A stretch of DNA of 64,000 nt from contig NC_067200.1 in the NCBI RefSeq assembly GCF_000699445.3, positions 17,056,510 through 17,120,509 on the forward strand. Direction: 5' to 3'. How positions within the stretch are numbered: the stretch's first letter is position 1; each line of letters opens with the position of its first letter. Below the pieces are notes generated by a model. That model was not told the origin of the DNA. It made no database searches and saw nothing but the letters and a program-made list of their open reading frames with translations. Source of the stretch: Schistosoma haematobium (taxonomy: Eukaryota; Platyhelminthes; Trematoda; Strigeidida; Schistosomatidae). The position numbers and the translations under genes were made by a program. Positions 1 through 12,384 of this stretch are shown in pieces.

Positions 1-376
1 ATAAAGTTCTTGGAAAATGTAGTAAATTGATTGATGAAGTAGTAAATCTTCGTCGACTAAGGTCGTGAAGATATGTGTTAGATAACCTTAACCAGTGCAT
101 ACATCGACGGGGGCTGTTTGCTTGCGTAAGAGTAGGCTAGAGGAAAGCTAGGGATTGTCAAGCTAAAACACAATATCAGTTCAGAAATTTAATTTCTGTT
201 GATCTGAGATGTACAGACAGGTTCAGACTACCTGGTTGGGGTCCGCATAATTATCTTAGCCAATGGTTGAAGACAGTGAGCGTCATGGATCAGATTCGAC
301 CACAACGGTGCAGGCACATTTATAGTTCATACCCGTCAAGATATTGAGTTCCACTACTTCTTCATAAATACTTTCC
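1..376. repeat. dispersed repeat next to RTE element
   Basis: No gene is seen here. The first 100 bases resemble 9281-9370 (shared words such as GTAGTAAATTGATTGATGAAG against a diverged version), and the part around 225-300 with ACCTGGTTGGGGTCCG is found again, reverse-complemented, at 37850-37910. It is therefore dispersed repeat sequence. It directly precedes the truncated RTE element and may be part of an older element interrupted by it. Confidence 0.5.
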
Positions 377-415
377 CTTCTGTATTTACAAGCTGATATA
401 GCATCAGATCATCAC

Positions 416-1642
416 TTGCTGGTCGCCAAGATGAAGTTGAAACTCAAGAAACACTGGACAACGGGGCGAACAATATCACAAAAGTTCAATAAAGCCTTTC
501 TTCAGGATACTAACAAACTCAACAAATTCAAGATAGTCCTCAGCAACAAGTTCCAGGCCTTTCATGATCTACTCAATGGAGAAGGAACTACTGTGAAGAG
601 CAACTGGAAGGGGATCAAAGAAGCAATCACTTCAACATGTCATGAGGTCCTGGGTCACAAGAAGCACCATCACAAGGAATGGATCACTGTTGATACACTG
701 GATAAGATTCAAGAAAGAAGGAACAAGAAAGCAGCAATCAATACCAGCCGAACAAGAGCAGAAAAAGCCAAGGCACAAGCTGAATACACAGAAGTAAACA
801 AACAAGTGAAGAGGAGCATCAGAACCGACAAACGTAAATATGTGGAAGATTTAGCAAAGACGGCGGAAAAGGCTGCAAGAGAAGGAAACATGAGACAATT
901 GTATGACACGACAAAGAAACTCTCTGGAAATCGCCGCAAACCAGAACGACCAGTCAAAAGCAAGGAAGGCGAGTTAATCGCCAACATTGAAGAGCAACAA
1001 AACAGGTGGGCAGAACACTTCAAAAAACTCTTGAATCGACCAGCTCCACTGAACCCACCCAACATCGAAGCAGCACCCACGGACCTCCCAATCAATGTCG
1101 GCCCACCAACAATTGAAGAAATCAGCATGGCCATCAGACAAATCAAGAGTGGCAAAGCAGCAGGACCGGACAACATCCCAGCAGAGGCACTAAAAGCAGA
1201 CGTAGCGGCAACTGCAAGGATACTCCACATTCTCTTCAATAAGATTTGGGATGAGGAACAAGTACCAAAAGACTGGAAAGAAGGACTCCTGATCAAAATA
1301 CCGAAGAAAGGCGATCTCAGCAAGTGTGATAACTACAGGGGCATCACTCTTCTCTCAATACCGGGAAAAGTCTTCAACAGGGTATTGTTAAACAGGATGA
1401 AGGACTGCGTAGACGCCCGACTTCGTGACCAACAGGCAGGATTCCGTAAGGATAGATCGTATACAGACCAAATCGCAACTCTACGGATCATTGTGGAACA
1501 ATCAATTGAATGGAATTCATCACTATACATCAACTTCATTGACTACGAAAAGGCATTTGATAGCGTGGACAGAACAACACTATGGAAACTTCTTCGACAC
1601 TACGGCGTGCCCCAGAAGATAGTCAATATCATACAGAACTAA
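416..1642 (+). pseudogene. RTE endonuclease end and reverse transcriptase, N part
   Basis: The open part is about 408 codons. It holds the endonuclease C-terminal motif, the linker and RT motifs up to the first catalytic aspartate box (DYEKAFDSVDR). The first codon is an arbitrary TTG inside the domain; reading is open upstream to about 390, so no true start exists. It ends at TAA 1640-1642, where the relatives I recall have a serine codon before YDGLHCKI. That suggests one C-to-A change. Confidence 0.85.
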
Positions 1643-1666
1643 TATGATGGATTACACTGCAAAATT

Positions 1667-2332
1667 GTGCATGGAGGACAGTTGACAAAGTCGTTCGAAG
1701 TGAAGACCGGTGTTAGGCAAGGTTGCTTACTCTCACCCTTTCTCTTTCTCCTGGTGATCGACTGGATCATGAAGACGTCAACGTCTGAAGGGAAGCGCGG
1801 GATACAATGGACATCTAGGATGCAGTTGGATGATCTAGACTTCACAGATGATCTGGCCCTTCTATCCCAAACGCAACAACAGATGCAGGAGAAGACGAAC
1901 AGTGTGGCAGCAGCCTCAGCAGCAGTAGGTCTCAATATACACAAAGGGAAAGACAAGATTCTCCGATACAACACAGAATGCACCAATCCAATCACAATTG
2001 ACGGAGAAGATTGGGAAGATGTAAAAACCTTTACGTATTTGGGCAGCATCATTGATGAACAGGGTGGATCTGATGCAGATGTGAAGGCGCGGATCGGCAA
2101 AGCAAGAGCAGCATATTTACAACTGAGGAACATCTGGAACTCAAAGCAACTGTCAACCAACACCAAGGTCAGGATTTTCAATACAAATGTCAAGACAGTT
2201 CTACTGTATGGGGCAGAAACCTGGAGAACTACGAAAGCCATCATCCAGAAAATACAGGTGTTTATTAACAATTGTCTACGCAAAATACTTCAGATCCGTT
2301 GGTCAGACACTATCAGCAACAACCTACTATGA
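1667..2332 (+). pseudogene. RTE reverse transcriptase, C part
   Basis: This continues the same frame as the piece before it, after one nonsense codon. It holds TGVRQGCLLSP, the FTDDLALL catalytic box and the conserved thumb region (YLGSIIDEQGGSDADVKARI). It stops at TGA 2330-2332, where the family usually has tryptophan. Downstream codons still match the element's C-terminal domain in a shifted frame up to about 2607. Confidence 0.8.
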
Positions 2333-2607
2333 GAGAGAACAAACCAGATCGTAGCGGAGGAAGAAGGGCTGGACATGGATAGGACACACATTGAGGAAAG
2401 CACCCAACTGCGTCACAAGACAAGCCCTCACATGGAATCCTGAATGTCAAAGGAAAAGAGGAAGACCAAAGAACACATTACGCTGAGAAATGGAGATAGA
2501 CATGAGAAAAATGAACAAGAATTGGATGGAACTAGAAAAGAAGGCCCAGGACAGAGTGGGTTGGAGAATGCTGGTCAGCGGCCTATGCTCCATTGGGAGT
2601 AACAGGC

Positions 2608-2638
<31 letters not shown>

Positions 2639-2640
2639 CT

Positions 2641-4060
2641 GTATTTACAAACCGTATACCTAATGCTAAGTCCTCCTCATTATAGTTGCTACAAAATTAT
2701 TTCGACTCCTATAATATTTAACTTGTTAGTTTCATTGTGCTAATTTGGTACTGTGACGTGGGCCAACACACATCTGTGCCATCCACTACGTAGATTATGA
2801 CTGGGGCGACATTTTTCACAGAATGAAATCAGTTGGATACAATTGAAAACCAAGTTATATTACAGAATCCCTTAGCACCCAAAATCGCACCAGGGATCAG
2901 ACCTATGACTTACATGTCTTGAAGTGAGCCTTTAACTATTAAACCATTTAGATGGAATACAACAGTCTACATCCACGATTTCATTTAATTTGTGGCACTG
3001 TGCAACAACCATTAAATACCATTATTGATGACTGTTTTACTCTTAACAGTACTGACGTCAATATATGATGGATTCAATTCAATCCAGAATCTCTCAGAGA
3101 GATTTTAGACAGTCGTTTGTTTCATAAAAACTAGTGGAATAAATAAATTATCAATTTTATATCAATTCATATACAAAGCTTCGTAAAAGTAAAAGAAACT
3201 AGTCTTTGACCAAGGAGTGAGTACATAAGATACTGGTGATCAATTGTTGTAGACATTGTGTGACAGCCGAAAATTGACTAGAGTGTTGCTGAGACACTCT
3301 CGTTTATAATCTTTCTCCAAATCTTGATTAACAAAATTATTTAGTACATTTTATCCTCTCTCATTTTTTCCAACTACATTTTCTATATGTTGTCTTACTA
3401 TTAGGGTACTGTTAGTGTTTCGGCTACTTTGTTATTAATCTTGTTACTATGATCTCATGACGACGACATCGTGTGGCAACTTGAAACAAAATAGATTTTT
3501 TAAAGTAATACATTACAACTAACTGACTAACTTCGTAAACAAATGCACACTGATAGAGGGCTATCTCAATCTATACACAAGTTACTAACAGGAAAGCAAA
3601 CATGATCAAATGTCACAAGCTACAGAGGAAAATCAGTTTTGTAGATCACCCACTCTTCAGTAAATTGCCTAAATCCTGCTCATTAATCCTATCAGTGGTA
3701 AAGGAACTGAAGTAAAAAATGGAAACAGAATGGTCAGATTTAAAACCGCTAGATGCCGCTGACAGTAATAATGTTATTCTTTCGTTCTATGAGTGTTCAT
3801 GATAATAATCTTAGAAAATTATTATTGGGAGTTGGTTTTAACTGTTAACATCCGACCACAAGGCATTTGTAAATTGCTATCACTAGATGACTTCTCAATA
3901 ATTGATGTTATTTTCCAATACAAATAAGGGATAGTGTTTTTTAAGAGTTTTTCTAACACCAACTACACCATTCTGTAAGCTGTTAAGAATGGGTTACTTA
4001 AAGACCAAATCATCAACAACTTGTGGCAAAGATATAATTAATTCATGTGATTACCAGTGA
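2641..4060. other. no gene recognised; AT-rich
   Basis: About 1.4 kb of AT-rich sequence with no long open frame, no recognised repeat and no exon of RTEL1 that I could find, although RTEL1 must continue leftward from 5276. It is probably intron or intergenic. Confidence 0.4.
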
Positions 4061-4061
4061 C

Positions 4062-4330
4062 TAGCTTCTAGAGGGAAGTCTCGGAGTCCTAGTGAGAAGC
4101 CATGACCAGTGGAGTTTAACCGTGTAAAGTGTGAGGCAGTTACCCACAGAAGACAGTAGAAGATGGTTGCTCAATGTCGTAGATTGGTTGAAGCTACACA
4201 ATAACACCACTGAATGCCAGATCAGTGGTCTAGAGGTTGAGCATCCGCGCGGGACTGAAGATCCCGGGTTTGGGTCCCGCGTACAGGATCGTGGATGCGC
4301 ACTGCTGAGCCCCATACTAGGATGTTATAA
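4062..4330 (+). repeat. SINE-like repeat (Smalpha-related), left part
   Basis: The sequence matches the repeat at 13345-13690 (opposite strand) along its length: CCTAGTGAGAAGC..ACCAGTGGA near 4089, GGTCTAGAGGTTGAGC near 4227, the tRNA-like GGGTTTGGGTCCCGCG near 4265, and ATCGTGGATGCGCACTGCTGAG near 4287. That layout is known from schistosome Smalpha SINE-like elements, whose relatives carry a hammerhead-like core. Here the core is broken: the part after CTGAG lacks GAG, and homology stops near 4325. Confidence 0.7.
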
Positions 4331-4610
4331 TTTCTTTTATTTCTGTCGAAATACTCGTATTGCGCAGTATTCTTAGACACTGCTTCACTCGACAAGTCCC
4401 CAAATTAGAACATGATTGAATAGGAGCTTAATTATATTCCAAATAAAAACGTTAGATGAAAGTAGGGATCACAATAAGAAAAACGTTAGTATATTTAAAA
4501 TAAGAAGATTCTAAAATACTGTCCAAGTCTCTTCTAGCGTTGGTTGGATAAGAAATAGCCAATCAACGTGCCTCAACACAATCCTTCATGGAATATGCTT
4601 CAATTCAATT

Positions 4611-4740
4611 TATATACCGCTAACATAGGACGATACGGCCGTCCAGTGCTTTCAGGTTATCAATGGTGGTCTAACATTGATCAATTCGTGATTTCAATGT
4701 TTAAACTAACTTATAATTAATCAAATGTTTATAATTGTGT
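4611..4740 (+). repeat. SINE-like repeat, right part, after about 290-base interruption
   Basis: AGGACGATACGGCCGTCC followed by CAGTGCTTTCAGGTTATCA is the right half of the same SINE-like repeat (compare 13345-13420 on the other strand). The hammerhead-like GACGAAAC is altered to GACGATAC. The 290 bases between this and the left part carry no recognisable gene and look like an insertion into one element, but two independent fragments are also possible. Confidence 0.5.
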
Positions 4741-5275
4741 GATAAACCGACTAAGTGTCAGTCTAATGTCCATAGTTGATACTAAATAAATGTGATTATA
4801 CGTTCATGATATTCACAGTTTGTCCTATAGTGATTAAACTCCTATTTTTTTTAAAGCTAAGGTCTATGGAGATTGGGAACATAGATTGCTGCTGTTTGAA
4901 TTTAGTGTGAAATTCAAATGTAATGGGTGTGTATAATTGGATAGTATTAACTCAACTACACACAATACTTGTACTTCATGGTCGTTTTCACCTCTTTGAT
5001 TCAAATGGTTCTCAACACTGTTTACAGAATTGGACAGTTTAGTTAAAGAGTTATATTTATTATACTAACCAACATTATTTACACCTATCTTTTAGGAGAA
5101 AAAAAAGAGCAAGAGTTTACAATCTTAATAACATAAAGAGTGATTGATTCGCCCGTTAGAGAATTCTCACATTTCTCAATCTATCGTTATAGTCATATTT
5201 AATTTTTTTTGTTTTTTTTTTATGATAACATAATGAGAAGGGAATTTATGGAATCAAATAGAGAGAAATTCTTAC

Positions 5276-8200
5276 TTTATTTTTTGACCATAATTAGATA
5301 AATCTTCAATATCGACAATACCTTCAGATTTTAAATTGGTTAAAATATCATCACGTTTAGCTGAATAATAAGAAATGAAACAATAAATGGTTCATAATTA
5401 TTTATCACACATATATATATATATGCTATATTATTATAAAAGTAGTATATATTCAATAACTAATTAAATAAATAAACAGGAAAGATATGAAATCTAATAT
5501 AGGGTTTATACAATATTATTGATATATCAAGTGATTGGTCATTGAGCAAAGATAAAGATACAGATATGCTAGATGTATGACATTATATAATAATACGGAT
5601 TTCTTCTTACAAATGATTTTACTGTACTATATTCTGAATTTCAGACAGTGTTAACAAACGGTTACTTTAGTTCAGACTGTATAGTTCTCAAGTGCTGGTT
5701 AAAATTATCTATCTGTGTATCATGCAGTTTAATCTAGTGATCTAATTATCGAGTATTATTATATAGTGTTCCTAGCCGACTATATGTAGTTAATAAATTT
5801 TTGAATTAACTAACTTATTAGATGCGGCTGTGAGCTGTACTATAAGTGTGAGGGCTGAAGTAGGTAGAACGGGTTTCGAATCTAGGACTTAATGGCTGAA
5901 AGTCGAACGACTTAACCGCTAACAGATTACTCTTTTACATATATTAATACATATTATATTATTATCTCGTCATTATGTCGTACCACACATCTAGTTTACA
6001 TTAGACATTTACGTTTTCTTTTAAAACAATTTCGCAAAAATGTAACAAAAAAGTCATCAACAAAACGACCGTCAGAAAAGGGAATCAAGATACTGAAAGA
6101 AGTAAGGCGATAAAAAGGAAGTAAAATGGTGTTATATATATAATTTTTGTAGTAAAATGAAAAGTGAATGAATTTACGTCTACCACGTTTAATGTTAAGT
6201 TGGTACTCAATGGTATAATTTCATTCACAACTTATTTTCTACTTTGAAAGTACAGTACCGTGTTATTCACTTCACTTCCACCAATGAATGTAGTTACTGA
6301 GTATAGCTAACAAATGTAAACGACACCATGAGAAGTCATGATCAAAAAGACGAAGTACCATAAAATGTAGAACTGGAAGTAAACTCTCCAAGTATTCAGC
6401 ATCTTTGAGTTTACAATCTGTAAATACCATGATAGTAATGAAAATATTTGAACTAGGGAAATACTACAGTAGGTTTAATACATTGATACGAAATGTGACA
6501 ATATGAGTTGATCAAATAAGAAAAATAAATTTTACATATTGGCATACTTACAGTCAAAATTCCTGAAATATTCACACGTTCTCGTTTGAACTCTCATACG
6601 GCACGCATAAATTTTGGCAGAATTCGACTCTAACGACGTTACATCGGGAAGAAGACACAATTGGTCTCTTGACCCGACGACACTAACGCTATGTCTTTAA
6701 TGTAGTGGGATGAAGTTAATCAAAAACTCTAATTAGTAGGTAAATAAACTGACAGAAAAAGCATTTATTCAATTGCTAAGTGGATATAAATCAACCACAT
6801 AAATTAAGTGATTTGACTTTGAACGGACGAACATATCTATGGAATGACATGACAAACTACTTTTCCCGAAATTATCTGATGGAAATAAGTTGTTAATATT
6901 AAACCGCTATAAAAGATGGGACTTTACAGTAAAAAGAAGTTCAGTCTCCTGAAATTAGTTACAAAAGTATAAAAATATATATCCATAAGTAACGTGTATG
7001 ATTTATGTTCTGAGTTGGTTGGTGGTAAACACATGTAAAGGGAAAATAAGAAGTTATAGAAAACCATACTCCTTTTAGTAGTCGAATCACCGTTACTTGA
7101 CAAGATTATACAGGAGCTAAAGATAAAGTGACTACATTTTTTGTTCATTTTTGAGCATAAAATGGTTGTCATAAACAGTCATTTATTACAGGTGACATAA
7201 ATCTGGAATAAAACATTCAAAATAACTTTGATTTGATTTAACATACCATCATTCGCTTTTGGTAAGTTTGATAATCACTATGTGAAAGCCAAGTTCATCA
7301 TTTACTCATTAATCGAACCAAAATAACTTTTAATAAACCTTAAACACCAAGTCGTTCATCGCATATTTTCACACTGATTAAGAATAACAATCAGTGATAA
7401 TGATTAACAAAAAGAATCCACTTGAAAGACTGAATAACTTTTCATAATATAAGACTAAGAAATAATGTATTATTTATTACGTTCTAATTGCGATGAGTGG
7501 CAGTAATTCCAGTCTATAAAAATTTCCGATTATACAGCATCAGATAAAAACTACCAAGGTTACTACCATAGTGACAAATCTCAAGTGGTGATCGATAAAC
7601 TTTGACCAGCAAAAGAACATGCTTTTATCACCATCAACAAATGAAGACACATTACATTATTACTCCATTGATATCTATTACGCTTAAAGAATAACTGAAC
7701 TGATAAAAATATTAATTATAACACTTTTACGTACAAAGCAAATCCTTTGAAAAAAAAACTGTTAATACGGTCTTAACTTACCTTGAATAAACCGTCCCTT
7801 TTAATGCATTAATAGCCTGTGCTAGTTGTGAATGGGTTCTTGATGCAAAAATAATCTTACATCCATTATTCACTTTACCCAAACTTGCAAGAAAATTCTG
7901 ATGAGATAACGTATTATCAACATTATCACTGGTAGGCCGTTTACCCATTGTATTTTGATGTTTAGCATTTGTTATTGATTGTACTGAATTCGCTTGTTTA
8001 TCAAGCCATGCCAATGAAGCGCATAACAGGCATAACGTTTTACCGGTACCAGTAGGTGACTCCAAAATGGCATGTTTACCCTAAAACAATAGATTTTCAA
8101 GAATTACCATACTTAGACAAACATACAAAATAAGAACATGAATATTTCGATAAAATAAATGAGTCGGTTTAATTTACTATGATTTGCATAGAAAACAAAA

Positions 8201-8362
8201 ACATTACCAAATTTACTCAATCCGATAAAAAACATAAAATCAATATGATGGAAATACTACCTCATTTAATGATAACAGAACCTTTGTCATATATTCAATT
8301 TGGCAATCATATGGTTGATAAGGAAAATCAATCTCTACACCATCGATTGCAATTTGTGGCAT
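5276..8362 (-). CDS. RTEL1: RTEL1 helicase, 5' exons 1-4 (partial gene)
   Basis: RTEL1 is an Fe-S DNA helicase of the XPD/DinG group that unwinds telomeric T-loops and recombination intermediates. Exons on the minus strand: 1 at 8362-8261 (ATG, 34 codons, [20 protein letters not shown]), 2 at 8080-7782, 3 at 6694-6552, 4 at 5360-5276. All donors are GT, all acceptors AG, and phases 0, 2, 1, 2 join in frame. Exon 2 carries Walker A (SPTGTGKT, residues 42-49) and motif Ia (ASRTHSQL, 113-120). Exon 3 has cysteines 147, 165 and 174, spaced exactly as three of the four Fe-S ligands of the vertebrate protein. [16 protein letters not shown] favours RTEL1 over DDX11 or BRIP1. An insert of about 30 residues between Walker A and Ia is unconserved. 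The fourth cysteine and the helicase core were not found in this window. Confidence 0.88.
5821..5932 (-). repeat. tRNA-like SINE fragment in RTEL1 intron 3
   Basis: On the minus strand GCGGTTAAGTCGTTCGACTTT is followed by a B-box-like GATTCGAAACC, with the spacing of a tRNA-derived SINE head. It lies inside the RTEL1 intron between exons 3 and 4. It is not a functional tRNA: no cloverleaf closes. Confidence 0.4.
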
Positions 8363-9280
8363 GTTTCTAGCCCAAGTTTCAGTGTTTAAATCCAGTAACT
8401 TTCATATAGAAACAAGGATTACGTCAGAAAAATTTTAGCCAAGCGATATTAAGTTGAAGGATATTACCAGAGAAAGTTGTTTGAGTGAGAACTAACCACC
8501 TGTGGAAAAAATAAGGGTAACAGAGTAATAAACCTTGGGCACAATGATATATCATTTGAAATTTTATCAAGAACTCTTATTCAAAAAAGTGAGGGAAAAC
8601 AAGCAGTACAGAAGTCTTTCATCATTATCTTTGACTTCTTAACAGTTTTAACCTTCGAATAAAAGATTATGACTACCACACTCTCAGTAAAAAAATGGTC
8701 GAAAATCACAAAAATAAATGAACCTGATACTCAACTCTTACTTCAAGTCCTGTTAAAAAATAAACACTGGGATTTTATTTCTGTCGAGAATGCATTATCG
8801 TGAAAAGACTAGTATTAAATACAAAAGTCACTTGACTTCACTGTTTCTTTCTCAATTCGATAGAAAACAGATTTATTGTAACGAGTATTTGAAGTAGACA
8901 GGACGAAAATTTGCTTCTCAGTGTATTTCAGTTACGAAAATCTTAAGTGAACTCATAGACTGTAGCACAGTATTAAATTTCAATCTTTCATTGTCATCGC
9001 ATTTGAATTTGTCTGTGAAAATGAAGATTATTTAACCAATTTCTTGGTGTACAATAGCATTAAACACTCCTATCATAAGAATTTGATTCACCTTTGAAAT
9101 TAGGTCCCTCATGTAGCGAAAACATGTTAATCTATCAACCAAAGGACGGAATTTTGCAGTGACTGATAAACATGAACTTTGAAGGTAGATAATATACGTA
9201 ACTTAATAATATTAGTCCGTAGAGGTCTTTAAAGCACCCCCCCCATGTATAATAGAACGCAAAAGGGAGTAGTGGTGTAA
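8363..9280. other. upstream region of RTEL1; no gene recognised
   Basis: This lies 5' of the RTEL1 start codon. It should contain the promoter and 5' UTR, but no TATA box or other element can be assigned with confidence. There is a run of eight C near 9237-9244 and no convincing open frame. Confidence 0.35.
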
Positions 9281-9600
9281 TTAAATCTAGGGTACTAGGA
9301 AAACGTGGTAAATCAGTTAATGAAGCTACAAAAACTCATCGACTAAAATGTTTGTGACATTTTAATAGCGATCTACTACGGTCAAACGCTGATTAGATGG
9401 GATAATTGTAAGAAGATTGAGGGAGAAGGTTCATAAAGTTTCGGACATGTAACTCACTGAGCCCACTGATCTTACTATAAAGCCAGAAACCCACTAGGTC
9501 CAGATCGTTATTAACATGCAGTGAACGCTATATGGCGAAGCATTCCCAGTTCCACTACAGAATTAATAAGCACGGAATACATACTAATCGTTGATTCGAA
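9281..9600. repeat. dispersed repeat, copy of 1-370
   Basis: Diverged but colinear with the start of the window: AGGAAAACGTGGTAAATCAG, then ATCGACTAAA, then GAACGCTATATGG and CAGTTCCACTAC, each with a counterpart between 10 and 355. No coding capacity is seen. Confidence 0.45.
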
Positions 9601-10640
9601 CGAACACTGAGCTCTCAAACATTACTAAGCAATATTTTCACCCTTAGGATTCATTTGCGTTTCAAATTGTGAGTGATATCTCATAAAATAATCCAGATCT
9701 CAATACATAAAATATGCTTATTAAATGCAATGGACAGTATTTCATCTTTGTCGCTTGATTTCTCGTCAAATTATAAAGTCATCGCTTCCGAAGTGGTTGA
9801 AGATTAAAGGTAACACAAATGAAACAATTTCAAAAATCGGTGAGTGATCTTTACTAGGACAAATAATGATATTTTTAGATAGTCAGTGATCTTGAGGGAA
9901 GTTAGATCATTTGACCATCTCAAAATCGAAAATATAGTCTCAAGATTTAAGTTGATATCGTAAGCAATCTTCAGAAGATGATAAGACTATAGAGAAACTA
10001 ACAGAGATCAAGTAGTAACAGACGTGAAAACCTTTGGAAAAGTGGCTACAAGAGCACTATAATTTACCGGAATTTTTGAGCATTGAATATAAAACAATAA
10101 CTAATTAGCAAGTTTACAAAACGAAATGTTTTTATGCATCATGATAATGACATAGGTACATCGATGTTCTTGTTAGTCATGGGCACATTGCACTTACAGA
10201 TGTATCTTGTAAGTGCATATCCACTAAATAAGTACATAATCTTGTAATAGTTCCGCTACTGAATACATTTTTGTGTTTCACTTACTCACAAGTTATTAAT
10301 TTGAACTAATTTCTGAATTTAAAATATCATTTAGCCAAAAACTAAAGAATTCGTAGTCAACAACTCATCAAGCAAGAACCAACTAACTATTGTAGCAAGC
10401 AAGTAACTTGTTGGCAAAGAACTATGCAGTATCCTGCCAGTTTTCCGAAAATGTACCCGAAAAATTGCACAACCAGATGACAATAGGCTGGTTATTACAT
10501 GTGGGTTATTACAGAGGTGATCTACACACACTCATTTCCCAAAATAATGTGCAAACTCCTAAGGAGTTATTAGCTTTGTTCAGATAATTGGCCGGTTGAC
10601 ATACCAAAAGTTTGTCTGATGAAAATTACCACTGAGTACA
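9601..10640. other. no gene recognised
   Basis: AT-rich sequence without a supported exon. The open frame at 10331-10531 has no recognisable similarity and no splice context. Confidence 0.3.
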
Positions 10641-10730
10641 AAGAAGTCCACAATGTAAGTACGTTATTCACGTCGATATTTTGCAGACGCAGTAAAACGG
10701 AAACCGGAGTACCTGTGTAACTCCTTTGAC

Positions 10731-11235
10731 ATGAGTGTTGAAGTACAGGCTGAAAACAGTCGTGCTCAGTATTCGGGATTCAGAAAGCTGGGCACACCAG
10801 TATCTCCAATTGCAGTCGGTACGTTAAATATATAAGCTTGTATAAGTCCCACACAGGTTGCAGTCCTGCGTTAAACTTCCATATCAACATACGTTGGCAC
10901 TAGAATCGCGGGTGAGTAAGTAACAGTTGCAATTAAAGTCTGTTTTTTTAGATTTGCAAAACTACATTTTGTTCTGTAGTACATGTCATCAACAATATCA
11001 AATTGAGTGATGACGTGAGGCAGTTTTATATAACCGTCTAAGTATAGTGTTAGTGATAATCAACAAAGACTTGGTACTGCATCACCAAATTCTCATTTCC
11101 CTTTATCAACTGAAGAGGAACTGAAAACCATGGGTAGATGTCTTCAACATGAATGACTAACCTGAAAGTTCACTCAATTTTCTTTCATTACCAATTTAAA
11201 TTTCAGATGGCCGTGGAGACGCGATCACTAGATGA
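10731..11235 (+). CDS. possible small three-exon gene, unrecognised
   Basis: Three protein-like stretches in a row can be spliced in frame: exon A 10731-10814 (starts MSVEVQAENSRAQYSGF, ends SPIA before GTCGGT), exon B 11043-11133 (DNQQRLGTASPNSHFPL, ends TM before GTAGAT) and exon C 11207-11235 (DGRGDAITR then TGA), giving 67 residues. Acceptors are CTAAG and TTTCAG. A 5' UTR intron GTAAGT..TTTGCAG may precede it at about 10655-10686. Amino acid use is coding-like and unlike the surrounding sequence, but I do not recognise the family. The exon A donor is weak, and GTACGT four bases later (phase 1) is an alternative. No signal peptide or membrane segment is seen. It could equally be a decayed gene. 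Confidence 0.35.
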
Positions 11236-12060
11236 TAATCCAAAATCTTTATGCGCTATATTTTGTCCTATGTCATGGAACCTGGGTAGCCAGGATCCTT
11301 ACACTACTTGGAAAAGCTGAGATTTCCAAAAGTCCGGTTTTATGGCACCATACGGAGTAAAACGGGATTTCTTATTCTTAACCTTTAGGCGCAATAACAC
11401 TAAGCTTTTTATTTTCCACTGACACAAAGACTCTGTGGATTTATACGAGATCACAGCACAAGGCTATTTTCATGACGAGACAAACTACAGAGATGTCATT
11501 GAGGGTGAAGGGATAATTTAGGTAATAATTTGAAATAACTTTTTACTATCCAGTGGGAGCATTGTTTAGTGTTGATTAACACTATTGTAAGATTCGCTTT
11601 GTTGTAGATTGTTACAAACTAAATTATTGGAGTGACATTATAACAAAGGTGGATTAATATTGAATTTCAGTATACGGATTCTGAATAGCAACATTGATGT
11701 ACCAATGGAGCCTTACTGTTTTTTGAAACTTTTTCATTGTGATTATAATTTTCGGACAGACCATTTCATGTACATTCATCTACTTTTTCACGTATACATA
11801 TTACATTATGAGATTAAACATACGCAGTAAGTGCATGCGATTTTAGATTGAATATAAAATTAGGACACATTTCTGGCAAACAACGCTTTAAATGGTGAAT
11901 GAAACTTATTTTTAGCATATCTTGATAAACCATTGGCATATTTAGCTCTTACAACGAAGATGCATCATCGTCAACCATCACATGTGATGGATATCCAACT
12001 GCTATTTATATCAGTATACATAACCCAAACAAACAAAAAGGACAAACAAATAAGAAAGAC
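11236..12060. other. no gene recognised
   Basis: The frame starting ATGGCCGTGGAG at 11207 stays open to the TGA at about 11324 and could be an alternative reading of the last exon of the candidate gene before it. Beyond that nothing is recognised. Confidence 0.3.
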
Positions 12061-12069
12061 ACGAAGTAA

Positions 12070-12290
12070 CTAGACTGTGCTCCCCTTTCCACAACCCGTG
12101 AAACCCAAGCTCCCAAGTTTGGGGAACTTTGCGGAATTCTGGGAAAATTTTGGGGAATTTCCTCAGGTCTGGGGAAATTTCAGGGTTTTTAGCCATTTCC
12201 CCAAAGTTCACTAAAGCGGCTCCCCCAAAATTTCCTAAAAATGGGTTAGGTCTTCCTCAAAATTGGGAGCTCGGGAAGTCTCTAAAAACA
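12070..12290. repeat. G/A-rich fold repeat (GGGGAAATTT words)
   Basis: A run of short words such as TTGGGGAACTTTG, TGGGGAAATTTCAGG and CCCCAAAATTTCC alternates between strands, so the stretch can fold on itself. A diverged copy with the same order of words is at 40740-40995. It is a non-coding dispersed repeat; open frames through it are by chance. Confidence 0.55.
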
Positions 12291-12384
12291 ACGGTTATTC
12301 ACTTTTCGAAAAGCGTGAGGTCGCATTGTAATTGGGTTGAAATCACAATCTATGACGTTGTTAATGGATTCTGTCTTCTTTCTA

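Larger units (their letters stand above)
377..2640 (+). mobile_element. RTE-type LINE, 5'-truncated, with stops and frameshift
   Basis: This is a non-LTR retrotransposon of RTE type (schistosome SR2-like). Reading begins inside the end of the AP endonuclease (SDHHL at about 404-418), runs through a basic linker and enters reverse transcriptase: GKAAGPDNIPAE near 1150, NYRGITLL near 1330, QQAGFRKDRS near 1430, FIDYEKAFDSVDR near 1540, GVRQGCLLSPF near 1710 and the catalytic box as FTDD at 1851-1862. TAA at 1640-1642 and TGA at 2330-2332 lie in frame with continued homology on both sides, a frameshift falls near 2365 and another TGA near 2486. The element ends in (TAAG)n at about 2607-2638, typical of RTE tails. 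It lacks most of the endonuclease and cannot encode an intact protein. The family name is from recall. Confidence 0.9.

Noticed and set aside
709..1323. 204-codon minus-strand open frame
   Set aside because: Antisense shadow of the RTE reverse transcriptase, whose motifs are on the plus strand.
1639..2283. 214-codon minus-strand open frame
   Set aside because: Antisense shadow of the RTE reverse transcriptase C part.
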